Origin: CAG-791 sp963593905
GTDB lineage: Bacteria; Bacillota; Clostridia; Lachnospirales; Lachnospiraceae
DNA length: 15,169 nucleotides
Direction: 5' to 3'
Assembly: GCA_963593905.1 (NCBI GenBank)
Contig: CAVBBL010000042.1
Coordinates: forward strand, 1-15,169
Each line of letters opens with the position of its first letter. Positions within the stretch are counted from its first letter, which is position 1. A program made the position numbers and the translations under genes. The notes below the pieces were generated by a model that had not been told where the DNA came from, did not search any database, and saw only the letters and a list, made by a program, of their open reading frames with translations. Below are positions 1 through 6,587 of this stretch, one piece after another.

Positions 1-92
1 CGCAGGCGAATTCTCCGATGTGATCTTGCATTGATGACGTTTACGGCATCAATGCGGTTTGAAAGAAATGCTATCGAGCATTTCTTTCAAAC
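1..92 (-). repeat. Hairpin leader element, type I, cut by window edge (minus strand)
   Basis: Read on the minus strand this holds hairpin A (15-bp perfect arms at 57-71 and 78-92, six-base loop TCGATA), hairpin B (9-bp arms at 28-36 and 47-55 around CCGTAAACGT) and the first arm of hairpin C (about 1-17). Order, spacing and sequence match the plus-strand copies at 7103-7247 and 8919-9060. By analogy it leads into a minus-strand gene whose start lies just outside the window. The gene at 129-1646 ends just upstream of it. Confidence 0.8.
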
Positions 93-128
93 TTTCTCTT
101 TATGCGGCAGTTTGCCTTCGGCCATCTA

Positions 129-1646
129 TCACGCCTCTCTTCTAAGTTCCTCTCCCATAGCGAGCAGCAGGAACGCAAAGGGCGTGTTGGTCACCTGCTG
201 AAAACTGATCACATTGTGCAGCACATAGACGAGCAGCGCTCCTGCGATCACGTAGAGATAAGGATTTCTTTTGCCCTCCCGCGCAAATCTCCACAGTGCG
301 CTTCCAAAGATGCCCGCATAGGCTGTTGCCCCCAGAATGCCTTGATTTACCAGTATTGTCAATAAGGCATTGTGGGCATTTCTAAGGACGCTGCTGCCAA
401 AATGTTCTTCCAGAAGTTCCGCCACATCCCCCATTTCATAGCAGGCATATGAAAAACAGTCCTGTCCTACACCGATCAGCTGGCGGATGGGGTTTTGCGC
501 CGTAAAAGTCTTAAGTGCCGCGATCCATGCAGTTCCTCTGCCGCTCCCCCAGTTTTCATCAAAAAAAAGCAGAGAAATGCGATCCGCCGGCAGCAGACTC
601 CCTTTCATCACCGTATTGACGATCATGAGCGCTACCAATATCCCGGCTGCTCCCAGCATTAAAAAAGGCAGTACTCTTCCAAAGCTGCCAAGGCGGCTCA
701 TGATTGCTTCTTTTCTAATGCCAAAGTGTACCAACAGAAAAATCCCTGCGCCCGCCAGCATTACATAAAGAGTGGTATTCCCCACCGTCAGAAAATTGCC
801 GGAGGCTGTCTCATTGTAATAGTAATACTGATTATAATACCCTACACCGCCTCCCAGCACACGCAAAAAACGCATCGTCTGACATCCGGCTCCGAAGAGC
901 AGAATCAGCAATGCCGCCCTTTCAAGCCGCTTTTTATCTGTAAAGCCAATACAAAGGGCAATCAGGAAAATAAGGCATACGACCAACAATCCACCGGCAC
1001 TGCCCTGCACTGCCGCCCCTGCGAAGCCCAGGTAAACAGAAATTACCGTCAGCCAAAGCAGCTTTTTATTCTCCTCGATCAGAAATTGCAGCGCCGCGAC
1101 AGTCAGAAAGACGGACAGATATCCGCTGTACCAGTTGATATTCCCAATCGTAGAAATAAAACTATTTTCGTATTCGCTGCCAAAAGAAACCAGCGAAAAA
1201 CGAGTCAGAAGTGTCATAACGAAGACCGGAATTGCTCCCAATGAAAAGAAAAACAGACCATTATCCCGGAAAATACGAATTCTGGAATAAAGGAAGTAAT
1301 AGATGATCATGATCGCCTGGGTTAAAAAGCCCATGCGCCAGCCATCAATACCCCAGAACGCCGTCCCGCTGTCTATGGACAGAACCATGGAAAAAAGACT
1401 CTCCGCCCCCAGCAGCGCAACGAAGGAATCGGTTACTGACCATTTCCCGATCTGCAGCCGTTTTTCTTCTGACAGTGCCATAGAAAACACAAGGCCGATC
1501 AGCACAAGCAAGGACATATTTTTATACAGGATCGCTTTCGCCTCTCCCAGGCCATTATATCCACTCTTCATGTACAGCGGCAGCACCACTGTCATAGCCA
1601 GTAAATACAGGCGAAGCAGATCCTGTGTCCAATCTCGCTTTTTCAT
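129..1646 (-). CDS. O-antigen ligase / Wzy-polymerase-like membrane protein
   Basis: This 505-residue protein is hydrophobic almost throughout, with about ten to twelve membrane segments. It resembles the Wzy_C/O-antigen ligase superfamily, enzymes that polymerise or transfer lipid-linked glycans on the outer face of the membrane. Supporting motifs are GNINWYSGYL near residues 168-177 and a large extracellular loop with GSGRGTAW (367-374), GVGQD (392-396) and NAHN (423-426, His425), the usual Arg and His landmarks of the family. The start ATG follows GAGGGGG, and the gene begins 15 bases after the response regulator stop, so the two are probably co-transcribed. A Gram-positive host has no O-antigen, so the likely substrate is a capsule, exopolysaccharide or wall glycan. 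This family is very divergent; polymerase and ligase cannot be told apart from sequence. Class is well supported, substrate unknown. Confidence 0.82.
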   Translation of the reverse strand: MKKRDWTQDLLRLYLLAMTVVLPLYMKSGYNGLGEAKAILYKNMSLLVLIGLVFSMALSEEKRLQIGKWSVTDSFVALLGAESLFSMVLSIDSGTAFWGIDGWRMGFLTQAIMIIYYFLYSRIRIFRDNGLFFFSLGAIPVFVMTLLTRFSLVSFGSEYENSFISTIGNINWYSGYLSVFLTVAALQFLIEENKKLLWLTVISVYLGFAGAAVQGSAGGLLVVCLIFLIALCIGFTDKKRLERAALLILLFGAGCQTMRFLRVLGGGVGYYNQYYYYNETASGNFLTVGNTTLYVMLAGAGIFLLVHFGIRKEAIMSRLGSFGRVLPFLMLGAAGILVALMIVNTVMKGSLLPADRISLLFFDENWGSGRGTAWIAALKTFTAQNPIRQLIGVGQDCFSYACYEMGDVAELLEEHFGSSVLRNAHNALLTILVNQGILGATAYAGIFGSALWRFAREGKRNPYLYVIAGALLVYVLHNVISFQQVTNTPFAFLLLAMGEELRREA

Positions 1647-1661
1647 CCCCCTCAGCCCCCA

Positions 1662-2375
1662 TTAGACTTTAAAGCGATAACCCACTCCCCAGATTGTCTC
1701 TATATACTGGGGCTTGGACGTGTCATACTCAATCTTCTCACGAATTTTCTTAATATGCACCGTCACCGTTGCAATATCTCCGATGGAATCCATGTCCCAG
1801 ATTTCTCTGAATAATTCTTCCTTTGTGTACACATGGTTCGGATTCTCTGCCAGGAATGTCAGCAGGTCAAACTCCTTGGTGGTGAAATTCTTCTCCACAC
1901 CGTCTATCCACACTCTGCGCGCTGTCTTGTCGATCTTTAATCCTCTGATTTCAATGACATCGTTGGTCTTCTGGTTAGCCCCCACCAAACGCTCATATCT
2001 GGCCATGTGCGCCTTGACTCTGGCCACCAACTCGCTGGGAGAAAAAGGCTTTGTCATATAGTCATCCGCCCCCAGTCCCAGACCGTGAATCTTGTCTATA
2101 TCATCTTTCTTCGCTGACACCATCAGAATCGGCACGTTTTTAATCTCACGAATCTTTTTGCACACTTCAAATCCGTCCATGCCCGGCAGCATCAGATCCA
2201 GAATCACCAGATCAAACTCCTGGGTCAAGGCCATATGCAGGCCATCTGTTCCATTGCCGCAGGTTTGCACCGTAAAGCCGCTCAGTTCCAGATAATCCTT
2301 TTCCAGATCGGCAATGCTCTCCTCGTCTTCAATGATCAATATACTGCTTGCTTTTTGTTCTGTTCCCTGTTTCAT
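1662..2375 (-). CDS. OmpR/PhoB-family response regulator
   Basis: This 237-residue DNA-binding regulator has an N-terminal receiver domain (about 11-125) with acidic pair Glu16/Asp17, phospho-acceptor Asp60 in LVILDLMLPG, Ser87 and Lys109 in TKPF. A C-terminal winged helix (about 142-237) follows, with the OmpR signature TKEFDLLTFL and the ending VGYRFKV. Length is normal for the family. Its partner is the kinase encoded just upstream (2439-3968), which should phosphorylate Asp60. The start ATG has GAGG six bases upstream. The 63-base gap to the kinase is filled by a pair of hairpins of the repeat family described at 2376-2442. The membrane glycan gene follows 15 bases later, which suggests, without proof, that the system controls cell-surface functions. 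Confidence 0.95.
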   Translation of the reverse strand: MKQGTEQKASSILIIEDEESIADLEKDYLELSGFTVQTCGNGTDGLHMALTQEFDLVILDLMLPGMDGFEVCKKIREIKNVPILMVSAKKDDIDKIHGLGLGADDYMTKPFSPSELVARVKAHMARYERLVGANQKTNDVIEIRGLKIDKTARRVWIDGVEKNFTTKEFDLLTFLAENPNHVYTKEELFREIWDMDSIGDIATVTVHIKKIREKIEYDTSKPQYIETIWGVGYRFKV

Positions 2376-2442
2376 GGTTACCTCTTTCCGCTGCCATGAT
2401 GGCAGCTGCGTGATTAGGAATCGCGCAATTGATTTCCTCTAA
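2376..2442 (-). repeat. Short hairpin leader (C-D part of type I) before response regulator
   Basis: On the minus strand an imperfect hairpin overlaps the kinase stop codon (TTAG, GGAA and TC pairing with GATTCCTAA). Next comes the linker TCACGCAGC, also present at 9021-9029 apart from one or two bases, and a 7-bp palindrome CTGCCAT/ATGGCAG (2391-2405). Then follows the ribosome site AGAGG and ATG. The order and spacing equal the C-D part of the copies at 7103-7247, 8919-9060 and 12916-12987. Hairpin C is the most decayed of the set. Confidence 0.6.
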
Positions 2443-3968
2443 TTTTCTCCGGCGATATTGCTTTTTTCCATTTCTCTGTATTTTCTGATAACGAAGTGCA
2501 TGCAGGTTCCCTCGCCGTCACGGCTGGTCGCCCAGATATATCCGCCATGATCCTCTATGATCTTTTTCACAATAGAGAGGCCTATGCCGCTGCCCCCCTG
2601 GGCGGAGTTGCGGGAGGAATCCGTGCGGTAAAATCTATCAAAGATATTCGGCAGATCTCTGGCCGCGATTCCCTTGCCATTGTCCTCGATCTCCACCCGA
2701 ATCGCATCCTGTTCATCCAGGATACGGATATCGATCCTGCCGTCCGCTTTATCCAGATACTTCACACTGTTGCTGATAATATTATTGACGACTCGCTTCA
2801 TCTGCTCCGGATCCGCAATAATCATGGTATCCGGCGACACCAGATTAGAATAATTCAGCTTAATGCCCCTGGATTCCATATCGATGCCTATTTCATCCAC
2901 ACAGTCCCCGAAATAATCCGCCACATTGATCCTTCGGAAGTTATAGGGGATACGGTCGCTGTCAATCCTTGCGTACAACGTCAGCTCATTGATAAGCTTA
3001 TCCATATCATTGGCTTTATTGTAGATCGTTCGAATGTATTTTGCCTGTTTCTCCGGCGTGTTGGCCACGCCGTCCATGATGCCCTCCACATATCCTTTGA
3101 TAGAAGTAATGGGAGTTTTCAGATCATGGGAAATATTACTGATCAGTTCCTTATTCTGCTTTTCCCGCTCCAGCTTTTCATCTGCCGATTCCTTCAGACG
3201 CAGCCGCATATCCTCGTAGTTCTGATAGAGATCTCCGATCTCGCCCTTTTCATCTGTGGGCAGCGCATATTCCAGATTGCCGTCCCGAATATGCTTCATA
3301 GCCACATTCAGGCTGTTGATAGGCTCAAAGACACCTTTGCGAAACCAATAGATGACCACCGCCGCCGTGATGATCATGGTCACGATCATGGCCACAAACA
3401 TGCCTGTCAACAGGGGTCTGGAAATCACCGTCACTATTTTCGTGATGATAAAGAAGCTTCCGTCTGATCCATCGGAAAATTTAAAATCCAGCTGCCGAAT
3501 CATCTTATTGAGATCATCCATATAAATGCCGATCTCGCTTTCCCCGTTTTCCCCCCGATAGGCCGGCAGCACAGAAAGGGTCTCCTTATTCACATGACTG
3601 CTGCTGGTATAATAGAGATCATTTCCTTTTCTGATGATGATATAGGAATTATCACTCTCTTCCTCCAGCATCTTAGCTATCTTTTCTCTGAAATCCTGCT
3701 TCTCAAGAATATAGGGATCTGTCCTTATAGCTGATTCCACTTCCTCGTAGACCTGATCCGTCTCCTCGCTGTAGGCCTGCACACTGTCTGTCAGCCGCAG
3801 ATAATCCCGCAGAGAAACACTATTATCTCTGCTCCCCGCCACATAATTGCCAATGACAAAAAAAGCTGCTGAGCACAGGATGATCGGTGCCAGGATCATA
3901 ATCGAAAAAGCAATGGCTATTCTCTTTTTAAAGGTCATTCTCTGCTTGCTCTTCTCCTTTCTTTTCAC
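2439..3968 (-). CDS. Sensor histidine kinase with HAMP domain
   Basis: This 509-residue membrane kinase has TM1 at about 15-40, an extracytoplasmic sensor region to about 185, TM2 at 186-208, and a HAMP linker at about 209-262. The DHp helix follows with the phospho-acceptor His281 in SNISHDLKTPITS. The ATPase domain has N box NNIISN (395-400), G1 DNGKGI (429-434), F box and G2 GGSGIGLSIVK (458-468). All catalytic boxes are intact. The sensor loop looks Cache-like but I cannot assign a ligand. The longest reading starts at GTG 3968 with AGAGG touching it, an unusually tight spacing; the only other start is ATG 11 codons in, which has AAAGGAG 15 bases upstream. An in-frame TAG sits two codons before the GTG. 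The kinase comes before its regulator, the reverse of the common order. Confidence 0.93.
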   Translation of the reverse strand: MKRKEKSKQRMTFKKRIAIAFSIMILAPIILCSAAFFVIGNYVAGSRDNSVSLRDYLRLTDSVQAYSEETDQVYEEVESAIRTDPYILEKQDFREKIAKMLEEESDNSYIIIRKGNDLYYTSSSHVNKETLSVLPAYRGENGESEIGIYMDDLNKMIRQLDFKFSDGSDGSFFIITKIVTVISRPLLTGMFVAMIVTMIITAAVVIYWFRKGVFEPINSLNVAMKHIRDGNLEYALPTDEKGEIGDLYQNYEDMRLRLKESADEKLEREKQNKELISNISHDLKTPITSIKGYVEGIMDGVANTPEKQAKYIRTIYNKANDMDKLINELTLYARIDSDRIPYNFRRINVADYFGDCVDEIGIDMESRGIKLNYSNLVSPDTMIIADPEQMKRVVNNIISNSVKYLDKADGRIDIRILDEQDAIRVEIEDNGKGIAARDLPNIFDRFYRTDSSRNSAQGGSGIGLSIVKKIIEDHGGYIWATSRDGEGTCMHFVIRKYREMEKSNIAGEN

Positions 3969-3979
3969 CCTCTATATGC

Positions 3980-3996
3980 ATGATACCCGGTATCAT
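3980..3996. promoter_or_regulatory. Perfect palindrome upstream of kinase gene (possible operator)
   Basis: ATGATACC, one central base, then GGTATCAT: perfect 8-bp arms 12 bases upstream of the kinase GTG. It lies in the likely 5' leader of the two-component unit and could be an operator or a small mRNA hairpin. No owner protein can be named. Confidence 0.45.
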
Positions 3997-4067
3997 ATTC
4001 ATCGTCCGAAAGCTACATCTTAGATGCATCCTTGTTTGGCTGGCCGGACTTTGGGTTTAACATATTT

Positions 4068-4096
4068 ATTTTAGCATAATCTTAGTCTGCTAACAG
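4068..4096 (-). promoter_or_regulatory. Candidate promoter of the two-component operon
   Basis: On the minus strand, CTGTTA at 4096-4091, 17 bases, then TAAAAT at 4073-4068 preceded by TGC, an extended -10. The -35 is poor (3 of 6), so the call rests on the extended -10 and the divergent position. Confidence 0.4.
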
Positions 4097-4228
4097 GGAT
4101 TGGTGAAATAGTTCAGGGTTTTTTAATGTTTAAGACAGTAATTGTTTACATCTTTTGCTGCCACGCAGTCAATTCACGTTGCAATGAGCAGGTGCTAAAC
4201 AGATGCATTATTTTTTCAAAAGTTAGCA

Positions 4229-4257
4229 TTGACTTATCCGTATTGCATTTGTTTAAA
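4229..4257 (+). promoter_or_regulatory. perR: Promoter of perR-rubrerythrin operon
   Basis: TTGACT at 4229-4234, a 17-base spacer, and TTTAAA at 4252-4257 (or TTAAAT one base on). It lies 40 bases before the perR start, with an inverted repeat overlapping the -10. Confidence 0.65.
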
Positions 4258-4277
4258 TAATATCAGTAACTATTATT
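4256..4277. promoter_or_regulatory. AT-rich inverted repeat over the -10, possible PerR autoregulation site
   Basis: AATAATA at 4256-4262 and TATTATT at 4271-4277 are perfect 7-bp arms, 8 bases apart. Base content resembles Fur/PerR boxes, but those have arms separated by one base, so the match to the known box is only partial. The position over the -10 and start site fits a repressor. Confidence 0.45.
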
Positions 4278-4296
4278 GTTATTGGAAAGGACAGTC

Positions 4297-4776
4297 ATGA
4301 TACGCAAACACAGCAAGCAGCGAGAAGCCATCTATGAATATCTGCACGGACGTACGGATCATCCTACTGCAGATGCTGTTTATGCCGGTGTGAGACAGGT
4401 CTTTCCCAATATCAGTCTCGGCACTGTCTACCGCAATCTGATTCTGCTGCGGGATATCGGCAGCATTCAGGCTGTGGATGTCGGCGACGGCACGCTCCAC
4501 TTTGATGCAGATATTTCCGAGCACAGCCACTTCATCTGCAGAGGATGCGGCTGCGTGCAGGATATCTGGATGAAGCCGGACGAGGAGATTCGCCGAAAGG
4601 CTGCAGCTCATTTTTCCGGGCAGATCACCGGCTATAATACCTATTTTTATGGTCTGTGCAGTGACTGCCTCGCAGGAGAACAGTCGGAACAGGCCTCTGC
4701 CTCAAAAGGAGCAGGAGAGACAATGGTAACATCACCAAACGATTTAAAAAAAGAAACCATTCAATCCCAGAATTAA
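4297..4776 (+). CDS. perR: Fur-family peroxide-sensing repressor (PerR-like)
   Basis: The protein is 159 residues from ATG 4297, which has AAAGGA five bases upstream; a TTG 21 bases earlier was not chosen. It has a winged helix (HPTAD and the NISLGTVYRNL recognition region) followed by the Fur metal-binding and dimer domain. The structural zinc site is complete (Cys81-x-x-Cys84, Cys121-x-x-Cys124). The regulatory metal set of Bacillus PerR also lines up: His22, Asp70, His76, His78 and Asp89. The Asp89 position is the one that separates PerR (Asp) from Fur (Glu). Compared with Bacillus PerR it lacks about 15 N-terminal residues and has a polar C-terminal tail of about 35. It is followed 20 bases later by rubrerythrin, a classic PerR target in clostridia. 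I infer that it senses peroxide and represses its own operon. Confidence 0.88.
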   Translation: MIRKHSKQREAIYEYLHGRTDHPTADAVYAGVRQVFPNISLGTVYRNLILLRDIGSIQAVDVGDGTLHFDADISEHSHFICRGCGCVQDIWMKPDEEIRRKAAAHFSGQITGYNTYFYGLCSDCLAGEQSEQASASKGAGETMVTSPNDLKKETIQSQN

Positions 4777-4796
4777 AAAAGAAAAGGAGAAACACT

Positions 4797-5336
4797 ATGA
4801 AATTTGTATGTTCTGTATGTGGTTATGTATATGAAGGCGACCAGGCTCCGGAGAAATGTCCTGTCTGTTCTGCCCCCGCTTCCAAATTCATCGCACAGAG
4901 CGAAGAGAAGACCTGGGCTGCTGAGCACGTAGTGGGTGTCGCACAGGGTGCCAGTGAGGACATCATGGAGGATCTGCGCGCTAATTTTAACGGCGAATGT
5001 TCTGAAGTAGGCATGTATCTGGCAATGAGCCGTGTAGCTTTCCGCGAGGGCTATCCGGAAGTCGGTCTCTATTATGAGAAGGCTGCCTATGAAGAAGCTG
5101 AGCACGCTGCCAAATTTGCAGAGCTTCTCGGCGAGGTCGTCACAGACTCTACCAAGAAGAATTTAGAGCTTCGTGTAGAAGCAGAAAACGGTGCCACCGC
5201 CGGCAAGGTAGATCTGGCAAAGCGTGCCAAGGCAGCTAATCTTGATGCCATTCACGACACCGTCCACGAAATGGCAAGGGACGAGGCACGCCACGGCAAA
5301 GCCTTTGAGGGACTGTTAAAGAGATACTTTAGCTAA
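4797..5336 (+). CDS. rbr: Reverse rubrerythrin (rubredoxin domain first)
   Basis: This 179-residue non-haem iron peroxidase reduces hydrogen peroxide (and, in clostridial reverse rubrerythrins, oxygen) in the cytoplasm. The rubredoxin centre is N-terminal: Cys5-x-x-Cys8 and Cys21-x-x-Cys24. The four-helix di-iron domain follows, with ligands visible as Glu67 (NGE), Glu100-x-x-His103, a Glu in ELRVEAE (125-130) and Glu163-x-x-His166 in RDEARH. In classic rubrerythrin the two domains are in the opposite order, hence the name. AAGGAG lies seven bases before the ATG. The gene shares a transcript with the PerR-like repressor and ends before the terminator at 5489. Codon use looks optimised, as expected for an abundant protein. 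Confidence 0.93.
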   Translation: MKFVCSVCGYVYEGDQAPEKCPVCSAPASKFIAQSEEKTWAAEHVVGVAQGASEDIMEDLRANFNGECSEVGMYLAMSRVAFREGYPEVGLYYEKAAYEEAEHAAKFAELLGEVVTDSTKKNLELRVEAENGATAGKVDLAKRAKAANLDAIHDTVHEMARDEARHGKAFEGLLKRYFS

Positions 5337-5380
5337 GGAATGATTAAATCAGCGTTTCTTAGTATCTCCGATAGATCACA

Positions 5381-5420
5381 CGGATTTGCAGAGAGATTGG
5401 CTCTTCGCAGTGCAAATCCG
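5381..5420. repeat. Hairpin downstream of rubrerythrin
   Basis: CGGATTTGCA (5381-5390) pairs perfectly with TGCAAATCCG (5411-5420), with an inner AGAG/CTCT. The loop side contains CTCTTCGCAG, the phrase that opens hairpin E of the type II leader elements, so this may be a diverged relic. It has no T-tract and is not a terminator. Confidence 0.5.
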
Positions 5421-5434
5421 GCAAAGGAAACACT

Positions 5435-5484
5435 TTGACCAGCTAATCAGCATTTCCCTAAAATATCATAATGGTGCATTATGA
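5435..5484 (+). promoter_or_regulatory. Candidate promoter with overlapping palindrome
   Basis: TTGACC (5435-5440), 18 bases, TAAAAT (5459-5464), then the perfect palindrome TCATAATG, GTG, CATTATGA (5466-5484) at the expected start site. The terminator at 5489-5530 follows at once, so the product would be an RNA of about 60 bases. The arms recall Fur/PerR half-sites but are spaced differently. Confidence 0.35.
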
Positions 5485-5488
5485 CCGC

Positions 5489-5530
5489 AAGCAGGAGAGC
5501 GACGTGGATTGCTCTCCTGCTTCTTTTTTT
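5489..5530 (+). terminator. Rho-independent terminator of perR-rbr
   Basis: AAGCAGGAGAGC (5489-5500) pairs with GCTCTCCTGCTT (5511-5522), a 12-bp perfect stem with a 10-base loop, then C and seven T. Confidence 0.92.
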
Positions 5531-5573
5531 CACAGCTTCATTCTTTTTTTATAAATGATTTATAATTCCTTTA

Positions 5574-5602
5574 TTGCGCACTTGTTCTATTTGTTGTATA
5601 AC
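5574..5602 (+). promoter_or_regulatory. Promoter of hsp20
   Basis: TTGCGC (5574-5579), a 17-base spacer, and TATAAC (5597-5602). The -10 is strong and the spacing ideal; the -35 is moderate. It lies about 95 bases before the hsp20 start. Confidence 0.55.
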
Positions 5603-5695
5603 AAAAGCAGTTCAAGAAAAACAGATTTACCTCCGGCGGGAACTTCCAATGTATTAACCGTTTCCCCCGGAAGCCATATAAAGGAGGAATGACTT

Positions 5696-6145
5696 ATGTT
5701 AAGACCTGCAATGTACAGAAACAATGAAAGAGCTTTTTGGAACGATCCCTTTGACATGTTTGATACCGTACTCCCCACTCTGTGGAACGACGAAGCGCTG
5801 GAGAGAAGCTTCTCCGGATTCAAGACCGATGTGATTGAAAAGGATAACAACTACATCCTTAAATCTGAACTTCCGGGATTCAATAAAGAAGACATCAAGG
5901 TAGATCTGAAGAATGATATTCTGACAGTCTCCGCCACCCACAGCGATGAAGCCAAGGAAGAAGATAAGAAACAGAAATACCTGCGTAAAGAGCGTACCTA
6001 CTCTTCCTATTCCAGAAGTTTCCATGTAGAGAACATTCGTCCTGAGGATGTAAGTGCCACCTACAACAACGGTATTCTGGAAGTCACCTTCCCGAAGAGA
6101 AATGCTCTTCCCGCTGCTGAGATCAAGCAGATTGAGGTAAAATAG
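5696..6145 (+). CDS. hsp20: Small heat shock protein, Hsp20/alpha-crystallin family
   Basis: This 149-residue, ATP-independent holdase binds unfolding proteins in the cytoplasm as a large oligomer. The N-terminal arm (1-40) is aromatic-rich (FWNDPFDMFD). The alpha-crystallin domain runs from about 43 to 135 and includes ELPGFNKEDIKVDL and the closing NNGILEVTFPK, both diagnostic. The short C-terminal tail EIKQIEVK carries the I-x-V/I type motif that docks into neighbouring subunits. Length is typical. AAGGAGG sits eight bases before the ATG. The gene stands alone with its own promoter and terminator, and no CIRCE or CtsR-like site was found, so its heat control cannot be assigned. Confidence 0.95.
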   Translation: MLRPAMYRNNERAFWNDPFDMFDTVLPTLWNDEALERSFSGFKTDVIEKDNNYILKSELPGFNKEDIKVDLKNDILTVSATHSDEAKEEDKKQKYLRKERTYSSYSRSFHVENIRPEDVSATYNNGILEVTFPKRNALPAAEIKQIEVK

Positions 6146-6295
6146 CAGGAACAACGCGCTGTTGTAAAATATGAAATTGTCGTCAGCCTGGAATTCAGAC
6201 TGAAACAAAACGACACACCAGAATAATCACAACGCACAATCACAACCGTATTGACAGAAACAGTGATAAATAAAATAACGCTTTCACCTTCTTGC

Positions 6296-6333
6296 AAAAA
6301 CAGGCGGCCATTTCCATCGGCCGCCTGTTTTTT
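6296..6333. terminator. Rho-independent terminator after hsp20, possibly bidirectional
   Basis: CAGGCGGCC (6301-6309) pairs with GGCCGCCTG (6319-6327), flanked by five A upstream and six T downstream that extend the stem. The A/T flanks would allow termination in both directions, although no leftward gene needs it. Confidence 0.9.
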
Positions 6334-6336
6334 ACG

Positions 6337-6365
6337 TTTACTTTTTTGTCAAAAGATATGATAAT
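6337..6365 (+). promoter_or_regulatory. luxS: Candidate luxS promoter
   Basis: TTTACT (6337-6342), 17 bases, GATAAT (6360-6365). This is the best promoter-like pair between the hsp20 terminator and luxS, and would give a leader of about 215 bases containing the hairpin element at 6451-6587. Confidence 0.4.
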
Positions 6366-6450
6366 ATAGCCTGACAATGTATGCGATACATCCTTGATAG
6401 AATCTGCTGCATGTCTGCACAACTCATCTGCCCATCCACAGAAATGAAAA

Positions 6451-6587
6451 TTAGTGTAAAAATATGCACGATGGCATATTTTTCGCACAGCTATTTGTTT
6501 CTGCGAAACCAATAACCCTGATGGCAAATCGAATTAGAAATTCGATTTGCCTCTTCGCAGCATAGCTGCTCAGAAATGAGGATCAAT
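6451..6587 (+). repeat. Four-hairpin leader element, type II, before luxS
   Basis: After TTAGTG come four hairpins. H1: AAAAATATGC/GCATATTTTT with loop ACGATG (6458-6483). G: TATTTGTTTC/GAAACCAATA with one mismatch (6493-6514). Then CCCTGATGG leads into H2: perfect 13-bp arms at 6523-6535 and 6539-6551. Then CTCTTC and hairpin E: GCAGC-ATA-GCTGC. TCAGAAATGAGGATCAAT then gives the ribosome site GAGGA just before the luxS ATG. The same order and linkers recur before tcdA and, in altered form, before ttcA. Confidence 0.8.

Larger units (their letters stand above)
3969..4296. other. Divergent intergenic region, kinase operon / perR
   Basis: These 328 bases hold no gene. They contain a palindrome near the kinase start, a candidate leftward promoter, a strong rightward promoter and an inverted repeat over it, each listed separately. 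Between about 4100 and 4225 I see only AT-rich sequence without clear structure. Confidence 0.6.
5337..5695. other. Intergenic region, rubrerythrin / hsp20
   Basis: These 359 bases hold no clear gene. They contain a hairpin at 5381-5420, a possible promoter with a palindrome (5435-5484), a strong terminator and the hsp20 promoter, all listed separately. The hsp20 leader at about 5610-5680 shows no feature I can name; I see no CIRCE repeat. Confidence 0.6.
6146..6587. other. Intergenic region, hsp20 / luxS
   Basis: These 442 bases contain the hsp20 terminator, a candidate luxS promoter, a small palindrome ATGTAT-GCG-ATACAT (6377-6391) just after it, and the hairpin leader before luxS. Sequence at 6150-6290 shows no convincing feature. 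Confidence 0.6.

Noticed and set aside
2496..3467. A 323-codon open frame on the plus strand opposite the kinase gene
   Set aside because: It is antisense to conserved kinase boxes, has no ribosome site, and its sequence resembles no protein; it reflects third-position bias of the real gene.
5610..5690. CIRCE or CtsR operator before hsp20
   Set aside because: I looked for the CIRCE inverted repeat (TTAGCACTC arms) and the CtsR heptad repeat and found neither.
6251..6276. Promoter TTGACA...TAAAAT upstream of the hsp20 terminator
   Set aside because: The spacer is only 14 bases and transcription would run at once into the terminator at 6296.
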